Shown piece by piece: positions 1 to 10,690 of a stretch of DNA of 64,000 nucleotides. Origin of the DNA: Carex sylvatica (lineage: Eukaryota > Streptophyta > Magnoliopsida > Poales > Cyperaceae); the NCBI GenBank assembly GCA_964058845.1, contig CAXKVR010000276.1, positions 124,001 through 188,000 of the forward strand, written 5' to 3'. The position numbers and the translations under genes were made by a program. The notes under the pieces are model-generated. The model was not told the DNA's origin and made no database searches. It worked only from the letters and a program-made list of their open reading frames with translations. Every line of letters starts with the position of its first letter. Within the stretch, counting starts at the first letter, position 1.

Positions 1-910
1 ATCTATTATAATAATTTGATGATGTGATGATTCTGTATTTTAAATACCAATTATTTGAAATAATAGCTTTCTAATTTTAAATTAATTTGTACAAAATAGA
101 ATACCTAATACAGCTTATTAGAATACCGTAAGCAAAATTGAACGACGAAACCTGAAATTAAAAATACATTGGTATTTTAAGTACCAATGATTTCATATTT
201 TTGGTGACCTTTCCATTTTTTTTTTTATTTCCCTTCTTCCTATCCCACTGATTTGTACTTCTAAAATTTTCATTGTGATTTGTATAGATCTGTATAGAAA
301 CAAAATTGATAATATTTCTAGAATTTTTAGGCAATAGCTATAGAAACATAGAAGAAGAAAAATAAGGAATTAAATAAAGAATGAAAGAAATAAAAAAACA
401 TAATTATATCGCTAAATTGGAGAGGGAGAAATAAGAATGAATGAAATAAGGAAACATATTATATCGCTCAATTTCATAATTTATTTAATTTTAATTGTAA
501 TGCTGTGGCATTACGTGTGACAAGTATATTTTTAGTTTAATTTAAACTTCTACACATTATTCGTATGCACTTAATAAAAAAAAGATAGATTATGTAATTT
601 GAGTGCTGAGATTAAATCTGAAATTTCATCTTTCAATCGTTGCCGTTGGCGGATCGAACACCCTACGTGCTTAATAATAGAATGGAGAAATGGAGATATC
701 TAATAACAAACCAAAATTGAGTATCTTTTTTATCTGAATCAAATATTAAATGCAAATTATTTCTTTCTATCTATCATTCTATGATTCTATCTACTAATAA
801 AGTAAACTGATGAAAATATATTTGACAATCACGTATTTTAAGTTCGTAAACTAATCATAAGTGTAGATTAATCCTGAATATACATAAAAAAAAATTAAAG
901 AGAAATGTGC
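1..910. other. AT-rich intergenic DNA, no gene seen
   Basis: No convincing reading frame or repeat family was recognised. There is a short imprecise local duplication of an A-rich stretch containing atatatcgct around positions 360-470. Confidence 0.6.
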
Positions 911-1355
911 ATATATACAGAGAGAGAGAGACTAATATCCTTTCGGTAGCATATGGACCGAAATGCTATCGGTCTAAATTTAAAATTTTGAAATTCAAAA
1001 AGTCGATCTGAACCGTTTATCTTGTTCTCCATATTAATATGTGCTTGGAGATCAAATTTTATATTTTTGTGAATTTATTTACTATTTATTAAGTCACTTT
1101 GAAAATTATTGATCCAACGGTGACTTAACAAAACAGTGCCACCGTTGGATCAGCGATTTTCAAAGTGGCTTAATAAATAGTAAAAAAATTCAGAACAATG
1201 TAAAATCTGGTCTCCAAGCACATATTAATATGGAGAACAAGATGAACGGTTCAGATCGACTTTTTGAATTTTAAAATTTTAAATTTGGACCGGTAGCACT
1301 TCGGTCCATATGCTACCGAAAGCATATTAGTCACTCTCTCTCTCTGTATATATAT
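911..1355. repeat. Foldback MITE-like element, family A copy 1
   Basis: The two halves are near-perfect reverse complements. The left arm has CTTTCGGTAGCATATGGACC and the right arm returns the same sequence inverted near 1290-1325. The inner arms carry motifs shared by the whole family: GTGCTTGGAGA, CTATTTATTAAG and GATCCAACGGT. Both outer ends run into GA/TA simple sequence, so the exact TSD is unclear. No coding capacity was seen. A Mutator-type origin is inferred from copy 3, which has a clean 9-bp TSD. Confidence 0.8.
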
Positions 1356-1356
1356 A

Positions 1357-1806
1357 ATATATATTGAGAGAGATGGGCTATGGTACATTGCAATGCATAA
1401 GCATTTTTGTGCACTGGACTATAAATTACCGATTCAAAGTTCAAATGATCGATCCAAACCGTCCATCTTGTTCTCCATATTAATATGTGCTTGGAGACCA
1501 AATTTTATATTTTTTGAATTTTTTTTTACTATTTATTAAGCCACTTTGAAAATCGCTGATCCAACGGTAACAGTAAAATAAAAAAAAACACCATTGGATC
1601 AGTGATTTTCAAGGTGGCTTAATAAATAGTAAAAAAATTTCAAAAAATGTAAAATTTGGTCTCCAAGCACATATTAATATGGAGAACAAGATGGACAGTT
1701 TGGATCGATCATTTGAACTTTGAATCAGTGATTTATAGTCCAGTGCACAAAAATACTTATGTATTGCAATGTACCATAGCCCATCTCTCTCTCTATATAT
1801 ATATAT
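1357..1806. repeat. Foldback MITE-like element, family A copy 2
   Basis: This long inverted repeat directly abuts copy 1. Its outer arms read GGGCTATGGTACATTGCAAT on the left and the inverted equivalent near 1760-1775. The outer arms differ from those of copy 1, while the inner arms (TGTGCTTGGAGACC, CTATTTATTAAG, GATCCAACGGT) are shared. It ends in a TA-rich tract, so the TSD cannot be fixed. Confidence 0.8.
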
Positions 1807-1829
1807 CACAACTTATTTTAGATATCTCA

Positions 1830-2193
1830 TGGCCATTTTTATTAAAATCCTAAAAAAAAGATTTTTACATATCTGCTCTCAACTTCAGTTTTTTTTTCAA
1901 AACTGCCTCAGCCGTTCGGGGCAGGGGCGGTAAACTAGAGATCTGACTGCCTCTTTGCTGAGCGATTCTCTATTTTTATTTTTTTTAGAAATGTTAACAT
2001 TTTCATTTAAATAATTTTAGTTTTTTGTTTAAATGAAAATATTAATATCTCTAAAAAAACAGAGAGAACCACCCAGGCTCAGGTCTCTAGTGGACTGTCT
2101 TGCTCCGGACAGTTGGGCACTTTTGAAAAAAAAAAATGAGGTTGAGAGCAGATCTGTAAAATAAAAAAATTAGGATTTTAATAAAAATGGCTG
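1830..2193. repeat. Foldback MITE, Mutator-like, 9-bp TSD (family C)
   Basis: The arms begin TGGCCATTTTTATT and, on the inverted right side, CAGCCATTTTTATT. They continue inverted through CTGCTCTCAAC. The element is flanked by an exact direct repeat GATATCTCA at 1821-1829 and 2194-2202. A 9-bp duplication with long inverted arms fits Mutator-type transposition. It is non-coding. Confidence 0.82.
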
Positions 2194-2202
2194 GATATCT
2201 CA

Positions 2203-3610
2203 CCATCAAAACTTCAAAAGTAATTATTTACCGTTACATCTCATCTCCTCCTCGAATCTAGAGCACAACTTAAGCAAATAATCAAGTCTAATTTATTCAA
2301 GTTGATGTCATTTATCTGTTGACTGGTAGTTAGGGGTAACCGCAATTCTTAGCATGATGCTTTGTCGGATGATTTTTCTCATTTATCTGTAGGTATGAGA
2401 AGTTTTAATATTTATTTGAGATGCTTTATTAAAGGGGTTGTATGACCATCCTTTAATTATTACTTGCTTATTACATTTTCTTTTTCTTTGAAAAGCTTCT
2501 CAAAAGTTGTGAGAGAAGTTTAAATTTTCGATCTTTGGTATCTAACAGTCCTAGAACAATTATTAGCAAACTACGCTACCGCTCCATTCTTTGTTTATTA
2601 CATTTTAGCTTTTAAAATTTTGAAATTATTATGCAGGCTCTTAATTTTTTTCTAATGTATATAAAATTGGTCATACGTTCATACAGTGGCGGATTTTTAA
2701 GTAGAAGAATGAGAATCAATTAATCTCTGTATATTTTTGTATTTATGTATAATTTTTTATATAATTTAAAGTAAAATAATATGGAACTGAAAATTGATCA
2801 ATGTTCTCTGTTAGAAAATTTTATGTGATTGAACTCTAGTGTATTTGACTACCATAGTTCAAACTTCGGACTCTGCCCTTGATTCAGTATACATTAAAAA
2901 AAATAACTCTCATGTTGTCATTTTTAACATTAAAAAATATTACGGATGTAGACATGTATTTGCCAGAAAACACAAATAACATGGAAACTAATTTAATTAT
3001 TTGTATCAATAAATATTAATTAAATTTATACTAACAGCAGTGTTCGTGCCGTCATAAATTAATTAAAAATAATATTTACATACATCTTATAATAAATATT
3101 ATTGAGATGGGATCCTTAATCTTATATTTTGACCATCTTAAAAGACTATCAAATACAATTCAATGCGATTTAAGTGTCATTTAATATTCCATGAATGATC
3201 ATTTAATATAATATTGCTATATACATATTTATGATTTTTTTTTAAATAGAAGTATTTTTAAAAAAGTTTAACAAAACAAGCTCTATACGTGGAGAAGTTA
3301 TAAAAAAAGCTCCATCGATCATAGGAATCGGTGGAGACAAAAAAACAATTTTCTCCACTGATCCCTAAGATCGGTGGAGAAAACTTCACATTTATCACTA
3401 TTAATGACCTAAAAATGGTTTTACCGATTCTAGAGATATGTGAAAAAAATATTTTTTTTATCTTCATTGGTGAAGTCTTTTTTTTTATAAATTTATTGCA
3501 AAAAAATATTTGTTCCGTTAAAAAAATTAAAAATAATTTTATTTAAAAGAAAAATCTATATTCATAGAAGTATGTGGACTCCCCACTCACACCACAATGC
3601 ACACATGTAG
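2203..3610. other. Intergenic, no gene seen
   Basis: This is AT-rich DNA. A short stretch at about 3300-3430 repeats an ATCGGTGGAG-type motif in both orientations. This resembles the CCGATGG-type motif near 48.6-48.85 kb and may be a degraded transposon end. Confidence 0.5.
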
Positions 3611-3864
3611 GATCCCATTCTACAACGAATTCGTATCCTCTGCATTAACTTAAAAAGAAATTTTTTGAGTTAATAAATCTTGACTATACAATCTGTTTTA
3701 AGATTCGTGCAACCTAAATCTGCACTAATATTAAAGGACCCGTATATCATAAGTATGGACAGAATTGACTCAATTTAAAATAGACGATTGAGATTTATTA
3801 ACTCAAAAATACATTTTTAAGTTAATGCAGAGGATATGCATTCTTCTACAAGTGGAATTCGATC
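3611..3864. repeat. Foldback MITE-like element, family B copy 1
   Basis: The inverted arms share GTATCCTCTGCATTAACTT, which reappears inverted at about 3825-3845. The interior has a diverged ATTCGTGCAACC...TCTGCACTAATATTAAAGG segment matching copies at 37.5 and 61.1 kb. There is no reading frame, and the TSD was not resolved. Confidence 0.72.
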
Positions 3865-4519
3865 ATATATTCTTTGGCAAAAAGAGCTATATCATTACCC
3901 AATGTGCTACTGCAGTGATGACATTGTTATAAGCTTTAAGTTGTATGATTAATGTTAAAATTTGCTTCAAATTCCATCATTTTTATATGCATATAGAACA
4001 AGTATAGATTACATTTTATAAATGTCAGATTTCAAGATTACAAATTATTTTGTACTAGTGTCAATTTTTATCAGTTAATATAATGTCAATGGATCCTCAA
4101 TCTAGACATGGATGTGATTGTAGATCATCATTTAGCTTTTTGGACCGGTGATAACAATAGGACTATTTTGTTACAAGTTTATTATAAATTAAACAATTCA
4201 AGGACCAAACGATAAAACGAGTGATAATTTAAGACCTATTAATGTAATTTAGTTTTGAGATTAAAAAAAAAAGGTAAAATGGAAACAATGGAGGAAAACG
4301 AGGGAAAGAGGTGCTTTGTATATATATATATATAAAAAAAGGGGTCAATTTGTATTTCAATTGAGAATATTTTTTTGGTCATTTAACTGATTTTTTTTAC
4401 TTCATCAAAACTTAAATTTAAAATTAAACTTTTATAAAATGATAAATATGTTTCTGAATATGGGAATGCTAAACCATAAAATTACGTCATAAATCAAATT
4501 GATCTAGAGTTTGGCTAGT
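3865..4519. other. Intergenic, no gene seen
   Basis: AT-rich sequence with a short TA run at about 4318-4335. Nothing recognisable. Confidence 0.5.
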
Positions 4520-5040
4520 ATAACATCAGTGTCATTTCAACTTATATAACATCAACTCTAAAACATATCAAATCGATTTCAAACAGTAAATCCAAACCGT
4601 TCAATCCGATCTACTTCATTAGTTGTGCGTTTACATGCAAAATTTATAACTTTTCGAATTTATTTAGTATTAGGTCAAGCGGTCAAATATGTGAGTTTTT
4701 AAGTTAATTTTAATACATTAATTTTTCAATATTTTTACCGCTTGATTTGATACTAAAATAACTCGAAAATATAAAAAATAACGTCGTTTAGTACCTCAAA
4801 AATTAAGTTTAAGTTTTCGTTCGACGGTAGTCATTAAAATACAGCGATTTTCATATCATCTTAATAAATAGTAAAAAAATTCCAAAAAATATAAAATTTG
4901 ATCTCCAAGCATATTTTAATATAGATTAAACATCTAACAGTTTGGATCGGCTATTTGAATTTCGAAACTATAGATATGAGCACGAATTAAAATATTCCCT
5001 TTTAATTCGCGAAGTAGCATAGCCTTACTCTATATATATA
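4520..5040. repeat. Chimeric foldback: left arm family D, right arm family A
   Basis: The left part (about 4530-4770) resembles the left arm of the foldback at 61.5 kb: ATCGATTTCAAACAGTAAATCC, then TGCGTTTACATG. The right part (about 4850-5035) is instead a family A right arm: TTAATAAATAGTAAAAAAATT, then GATCTCCAAGCA. The outer ends do not pair with each other, so this looks like a mosaic and not one intact element. Confidence 0.55.
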
Positions 5041-5060
5041 TACATATACATATATTATAT

Positions 5061-5484
5061 GAGGTTGGCTACTATGCTTATATAAGCATATCCACACATA
5101 TGCTTATAACTCATTTTTGTGTTTTCAATGTCCAAATGGTCGATCGGAACCGTTAGATGTGATCTCTATATTGAAATGTGCTTGGAGACCAAATTTTACA
5201 TTTTTCTGAATTTGTTTACTATTTATTAAGCCAATTTAAAAATTTCTGATCCAACGGTGGATTCTGATTTTACTGTTTTGTTAAGCCACCGTTGGATCAG
5301 AGATTTTCAAAGTGACTTAATAAATAGTAAAAATATTCAGAAAATGTAAAATTTGGTCTCCAAGAACATATTAATATGGAGAACAAGATGAACGGTTTCG
5401 ATCGACCATTTGGACATTGAAAACACAAAAATGAGTTATAAGCATATGTGGGGATATGCTTATATAAGCATAGTAGCCAACCTC
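5061..5484. repeat. Foldback MITE, family A copy 3, 9-bp TSD
   Basis: Nearly perfect inverted arms begin GAGGTTGGCTACTATGC and carry the family A inner motifs. The element is flanked by an exact ATATTATAT at 5052-5060 and 5485-5493. This is the cleanest member of the family and supports Mutator-type insertion. AT-rich flanks make chance agreement somewhat more likely than for families C and D. Confidence 0.8.
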
Positions 5485-5550
5485 ATATTATATTATATAT
5501 ATACATATATTATAAAAAAATGAGTTTATAATAACCCTATTTATAGTGAA

Positions 5551-5625
5551 AAAAAATGCGGGGGTACTTTTGTATAATGCGACCGTGCAAAAAAAAGATT
5601 TTTACAAAAGTACCCCCGCATTAAG
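5551..5625. repeat. Short perfect hairpin
   Basis: ATGCGGGGGTACTTTTGTA is followed after about 35 nt by its inverse, ending ACCCCCGCAT. It stands out as G/C-rich in an AT-rich setting and is probably a small MITE remnant. No TSD was identified. Confidence 0.6.
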
Positions 5626-6143
5626 AATCAATACCAAGTCATTAATTAGTGTTATATTTAGACTTGTGATATCCAACTGACAAATCAAATCAAAGTTATA
5701 AAATGTTATGACATCATTCATAAATATATCAAATGTCTTATTTTTTGACATACACCCTAAACAAAAATATTAAAATAATTTAAATTTAAAGTAGATCTCT
5801 AAAAAAAAAAATAGAACATTTATATTATATTATATATACATATACATATATCCATCATATTGAACATTTATATTATATATACATAAAAAAATAAACCGTG
5901 GATATTTTATTTATTCAAACTCTATTATAGTGCAAAAAAAAATATGAATAAAAATTCAGAACCGTGGATTTTTTTCCACGGTTTGGGTAGTTTTAAAATT
6001 CTGCTCAAACCTTGGTTATTCTTAATAATTTGTTTTTGTTTTTGGGTATTTTCAAAAATGTCGGGGATGGGGACTTGTTAAATTGTTTTATGTTTTGGAC
6101 ATGATGCATCTATTTTTCTCTTTTATTTATACATATAGAGAGA
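5626..6143. other. Intergenic, no gene seen
   Basis: AT-rich sequence with TA runs near 5825-5880. A minor hairpin around ACCGTGGA/TCCACGGT lies at about 5960-5985. Confidence 0.45.
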
Positions 6144-6512
6144 GAAAGAGAGAGAGTAAGGCTACCATACATTGCAATATATATACATTTTTGTATATTG
6201 AACTATAAATTATCGGATTTTCCATTTCAATATGTGTTTGGAGACCAAATTTTACAAAAAAATTTACTATTTTTTTAGATTTATTGAAAATTGCTGTTTT
6301 CATCAAATCTGGACTATAAAAAAACAGCGATTTTCAATAAATCTAAAAAAATAGTAAAAAAATTTCAAAAAATATAAAATTTGGTCTCCAAACACATATT
6401 AATATGTAAAACAAGATGAATGGTTCAGATCGACCGTTAGAATTTTGAAAAGTCAAATATTGAGCCGTTGCACGGAGGCCCTCTATGCTACGCATAGCAT
6501 GCTAGCAAGTTC

Positions 6513-6515
<3 letters not shown>
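6144..6515. repeat. Foldback element, family A copy 4, mismatched ends
   Basis: The inner arms pair around a palindromic core at about 6255-6360 and carry the family motif TTTGGAGACCAAATTTTA. The left outer arm (GGCTACCATACATTGCAAT) matches the end of copy 2. The right outer arm (CGGAGGCCCTCTATGCTACG) matches neither. Either the termini have recombined or the right end has been replaced. Confidence 0.65.

Positions 6516-6568
<53 letters not shown>
6516..6568. repeat. (TA)n microsatellite
   Basis: An uninterrupted TA dinucleotide run of about 53 bp at the right edge of foldback copy 4. The Mutator-like copies here often lie beside TA tracts. Confidence 0.95.
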
Positions 6569-6571
<3 letters not shown>

Positions 6572-7170
6572 GTGATGTTTGTTTTGTCAAAAAAAAAAAA
6601 AAAAATTAGAAACGGCATTTTAAGATCCGTCTTTCATATTTTTTGATATCTAATTGTTAATTTATTTGAGAGCTTTATTTTAATTTACTTTTGTTAGATA
6701 ATATAATTTGATGGACAAATATGTAAAGTTTTGAAGAGAAAATAAAGAATGAAACAATTATAATATAGTATAATTTTATTTCAGACTTCAGCCCAAAATA
6801 TATTTACCGAAGAAAAGTTAAAATTTTAAAAAGAGACAAGTTCTATTGAAAAAAATTGCATGCGACAAATTTAAAAATATATAAAAATAAGTTTTAAAAT
6901 GTTTAAACTTTTGTCTGTGTGAAAATCTTTAATTTTAAGTTTTGAAGAGAAAATAAAATAACACAAGTCGTTAGATCAAGATAAATAATAAGAGATAATG
7001 GTCAACAATGAACCTAACGGACATTATTAGGTTTTGAAACCTAATTATTCTTAGGGAATACAGATTAAAGAGTTGAAGAATATAATTAAAAGTAAAATAT
7101 TAATATATAGTTTGGTTAGAGGAGGGTTCAAACGCTCTATTGCTTCATGCTTCAGTCGTACTCTCAATAT
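6569..7170. other. Intergenic, no gene seen
   Basis: AT-rich sequence without recognised genes or inverted repeats. Confidence 0.45.
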
Positions 7171-7490
7171 CTTTATTTTTAATTTTAAAGTCCAAACAAA
7201 AAATTTGAACCGCTCAACATGATGTCCATGTTAAAATGTGCTTAGAGATCAAATTTTATATTTTTTGATTTTTTTTTACAATTTTTTAAGATAGATACAA
7301 AATTACTGCTTTATATGGTCCACAATTTTCTGAAAAAAATGAAAAAAAAGAGGTGATTTTGTATCTATTTTAAAAAATAGTAAAAAATTTCCAAAAAAAT
7401 AAAATTTGATCTTTAACCATATTTTAATGTGAATATTATATTGAGCATTTTAGATCTTTTATTTGAATTTTGAAATTAAAAATAAAGATG
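7171..7490. repeat. Degenerate foldback, family A copy 5
   Basis: The imperfect inverted repeat has its centre at about 7310-7340. The arms retain GTGCTTAGAGATCAAATTTTA on the left, the family A inner motif with substitutions, and its inverse on the right. It is more decayed than copies 1-3. Confidence 0.6.
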
Positions 7491-7629
7491 TTGGAATACG
7501 ATTAGAACATAAAGTAATGGAGAATTTGAGTCCTGTTTTGGTTAATATGTTTTCCTTTGAATTTCAGCAATATATTTTTCCAAAAAATTATTTCTTACCA
7601 CCCGTTTATTTCAAATTCAGAGTCCACCA

Positions 7630-7750
7630 CGAACTCAGACCTAGTGTGCGGACGGATTCCCAATCTGAACTCATACCCAGTACGCTAACGGATCCGAACT
7701 CATATCCAGTGTGCGGATGGATCCGAACCCATATTGGGTATGGATTTGGA
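7630..7750. repeat. Degenerate minisatellite, about 29-36 bp unit
   Basis: About four direct copies of a unit beginning GAACTCA and ending CGGATCC are seen between 7632 and 7745. A weak reading frame crosses it but looks like repeat translation and not a gene. Confidence 0.55.
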
Positions 7751-8800
7751 TTGGGATCGAATATATTCCAAGAATGGTGATTTTTTAAACTCAAGGATTT
7801 CACGAACTTTGAAATAACTTTGAAATATCCTTCATATATATACTCTCTTAGGAAAATTTATTGTTTTGGAATATGGTTTTGGCATCTAAGTTCATGCCTT
7901 TTACTAACACGGACATAAATAACTGTTATATACATGTACAAATAATTGTTATGAAAATATTGAAATAATGCATTTTTTTTTTTTAAAACTAAATATATAG
8001 TTGTGCATTTAGCACAAATTTCATGCATGGATGTTTGATATTTCATTTGATTTTGGACATATTTAAATTGATTAAATCACCAAAACTAATTATAATTTTC
8101 CAAGTAATATCTAAAACCTGTAAAAAATATTATTAGAGTAATATTGAAATGAAATATCATAAAGTCAATTTGCATTTGTAATAGATGCTTTTAATTAATT
8201 CTAGAGACATTCAAAGTGTTTAAACGATCAAAATTTATATTCGTACCTCAAATATTATCATATATTTGCACAAATAATTATTAGACTATTTTTTAAATTA
8301 ATATAAAAAAATTTACACAAAAATGCTAAATAATGCATATTAGATGTTTTCGTTTAATTTTGGGCATATTTGAAATTAGTAAATCGTCAAAACTGACAGT
8401 GGTATTGCAAAAAAAAAAAAAAAACTTAGAACTTGCAGAAATTACTTAGCGAGAGAAGTCCTAATAATTTTTTGGTTGGTGGAGGTCAATTGAATAGGGA
8501 CATTTTGGCCATTGATAAATTTAGTCACGTATGGTATTTCAGTCCTTGAGTATCGTAGAGTTGATGTGAAGTGCCATTCTAATAACTTTTTTTTTTTTTC
8601 TTTTTTTTATGTTTATGATGGTAACTGTAATGGATGTAGTTTAACATTGTAATTATTACTATCTTAGAATGGATATTTGTTTGACATTTTAACTAGTATG
8701 ATACCACTAACCGGTACCGCTAGTATGGTATTAAATCTATTTTTCACTGATGTTCTTAAACTCAAATTGCTTGGAAAGGTGAAACATTTCTGCGTTTCTT
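7751..8800. other. Intergenic, no gene seen
   Basis: AT-rich, with poly-A and poly-T runs at about 8409-8424 and 8589-8607. No gene or transposon end recognised. Confidence 0.45.
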
Positions 8801-10102
8801 TTTTTTCTGACAATAGCAAATAATATGCTACATGTCAGAAATTATGCATTTAGCTTTATAATTTATTGGATAAGCTTTATACAAAGCAAATGTTACAACA
8901 TAGTCTACAAAACTAAAATACTTAGTAAAATGCACCACTATCAACTTAGTTGTAATAACAGGTCCCATTCGACAAGTTATAGTAACACTAAATGCATCAA
9001 TAAGTGTATACATAAATTTATTAACAAATGTATATAGACAACGAGTTAGAAAAGAAAGAAAGAAGAGCATACGCTTTAGTTATTACAATTTCCAACAAAA
9101 ATTGCAAGTAGCGTAAATAATAACAATATAATCATTGACACAATCATGGATGGTGGCAGCCTTGTGAAGATGAGAAGTTTCAATGCAATCAACTTAAGTA
9201 CAATTAGAACATACACATTTACAAATTTATTTACACAACTCAATATCTCTTTTACATTATACCACATTCGCATACAAATATGAGCAAAATAACTTGGTTA
9301 TAGTCATCAATATCAATTAGATTTGCAATATTACAATCAAGAAAGAGAAATCAACAGAATCAAACTAGATCTTTGAACTCCTTTTATCAATATATAAATA
9401 AGGACTAGTTATCTCTTTTACATTAAAAAAAAGAAAAAGAAAAAATACTTCAATAGATTTGCTTAATCCATACATATAATGCACAATGATCAAAATGCCA
9501 TACATATCATACATGAATCCATACACAATTTTACATCCAAAATAGCATATCCAAAAAAATAACATAAAGACCATCACCACTAATGACCAAAATGACCCTG
9601 CCCATTTTTTTTTTGCTAGTATGGGTGAGCTTAACATCTTTGCAAAAGTGAAGACTCTTGAGCACAATTAAGAATGATGAATGCAGCTTCAATCTGGCCT
9701 ACGGGCATTTCCTCTAGAAAAAAAGAGAGCTTAAGTCTAGTGGTTATCAAAGAATAACTGATGTTTTTTTCTTTTAAATTGCAACTTAAAGAAAGTTTAA
9801 ATGTAGTAAAACATAGACAAGCTGGTAAAATGATAACATAAAAAGACAATTTAGCAGGCAAAATGTAGTTAATTTAATTTGAGCAAATTGATAGAACTAA
9901 GACTTGCCGCCATTCATGCCAATTTGCAATTGTACTTTTTAGAACATCACAACCATAAGATTGTCACCCAGTTAAGTATTTATCAGATTTTCACTTAGGG
10001 TGATAACAACACAACCATAAAATCGTGTATCACATTTACACTGATACACAATTCAAATATGCATCGGTTGATACCAGTACATCTTGTAGAAAAATTACTT
10101 AC
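8801..10102. other. No confident gene; candidate downstream part of a minus-strand transcript
   Basis: Several short unrelated frames occur on both strands and none shows a recognisable domain. The only splice-like signal noted is the acceptor before 9713 on the minus strand. Confidence 0.35.
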
Positions 10103-10380
10103 GGTTCCAATTTCTAAGAAGGGATAGAAGATCAAAGCTGGTCGGAGGTGCGGCATTGGGTCGAGGTTGAGAGGGGTCGGGAGGGTTCGAGAGGGGGTGC
10201 AGCTCCAAGGCTCGAAATAGAGGGAGGAGTGAGCGAAGATAGATAGAGAAATGTAGGGAGGGAAGAGTGGCGCAGAGTGGTCGGGAGGGGAGCGTGGGTG
10301 GGGGTTGGCGTGGTGCGGAGGGGCGCTGGGAGGGCAAACGGAAAGAGCGATTACGGAGAGACAGAAAACTGGATATTCTT
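10103..10380 (-). other. Possible 5' exon of an unidentified minus-strand transcript
   Basis: This segment is unusually GC-rich for the region and, on the minus strand, is followed by a strong donor GTAAGT at 10102. It can be read as a Pro/Arg/Ser-rich 80-residue frame but has no ATG, so it may be 5' UTR. A possible downstream exon starts at about 9713 after a TTTTTTTCTAG acceptor and has a short frame ending at about 9631. No protein family was recognised. The LINE inserted about 60 bp upstream of this segment, which could have cut it from its promoter. It may be a non-coding transcript or a dead gene. Confidence 0.3.
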
Positions 10381-10690
10381 TTTTGCTGGGATTCTTTTAA
10401 TCCTATACGTTGATTTAATTAGTTGATGTACAGTTCAATTTTTTTTTTTTTTTGATGAAAAACCCTTAGGCATGCATTAATCAACTTAAGTTTTGAATTA
10501 CAATATCATTGGAAAAAATTAATATCTACTGTAAAAAGAACACTACCCCTAAACCATGTTGAAACTAAGTTTCCCCTACCAGAAACAAACATTAGCTTAA
10601 AGAAAACTTCCCAAGGAAATAATCTAAAAGCTACTGACAGGTAAATTGCTTAAGGCAATAACCCCCCTTGTTGTACCAGTATCCTTTTTG

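Noticed and set aside
3258..3546. Pair of overlapping frames on opposite strands at 3.3-3.5 kb
   Set aside because: Low-complexity Phe/Lys-rich translations of AT-rich DNA with an inverted motif; no coding evidence.
7463..7780. 105-residue open frame
   Set aside because: It crosses a foldback arm and a degenerate minisatellite; Pro/Ser repeats reflect the DNA repeat.
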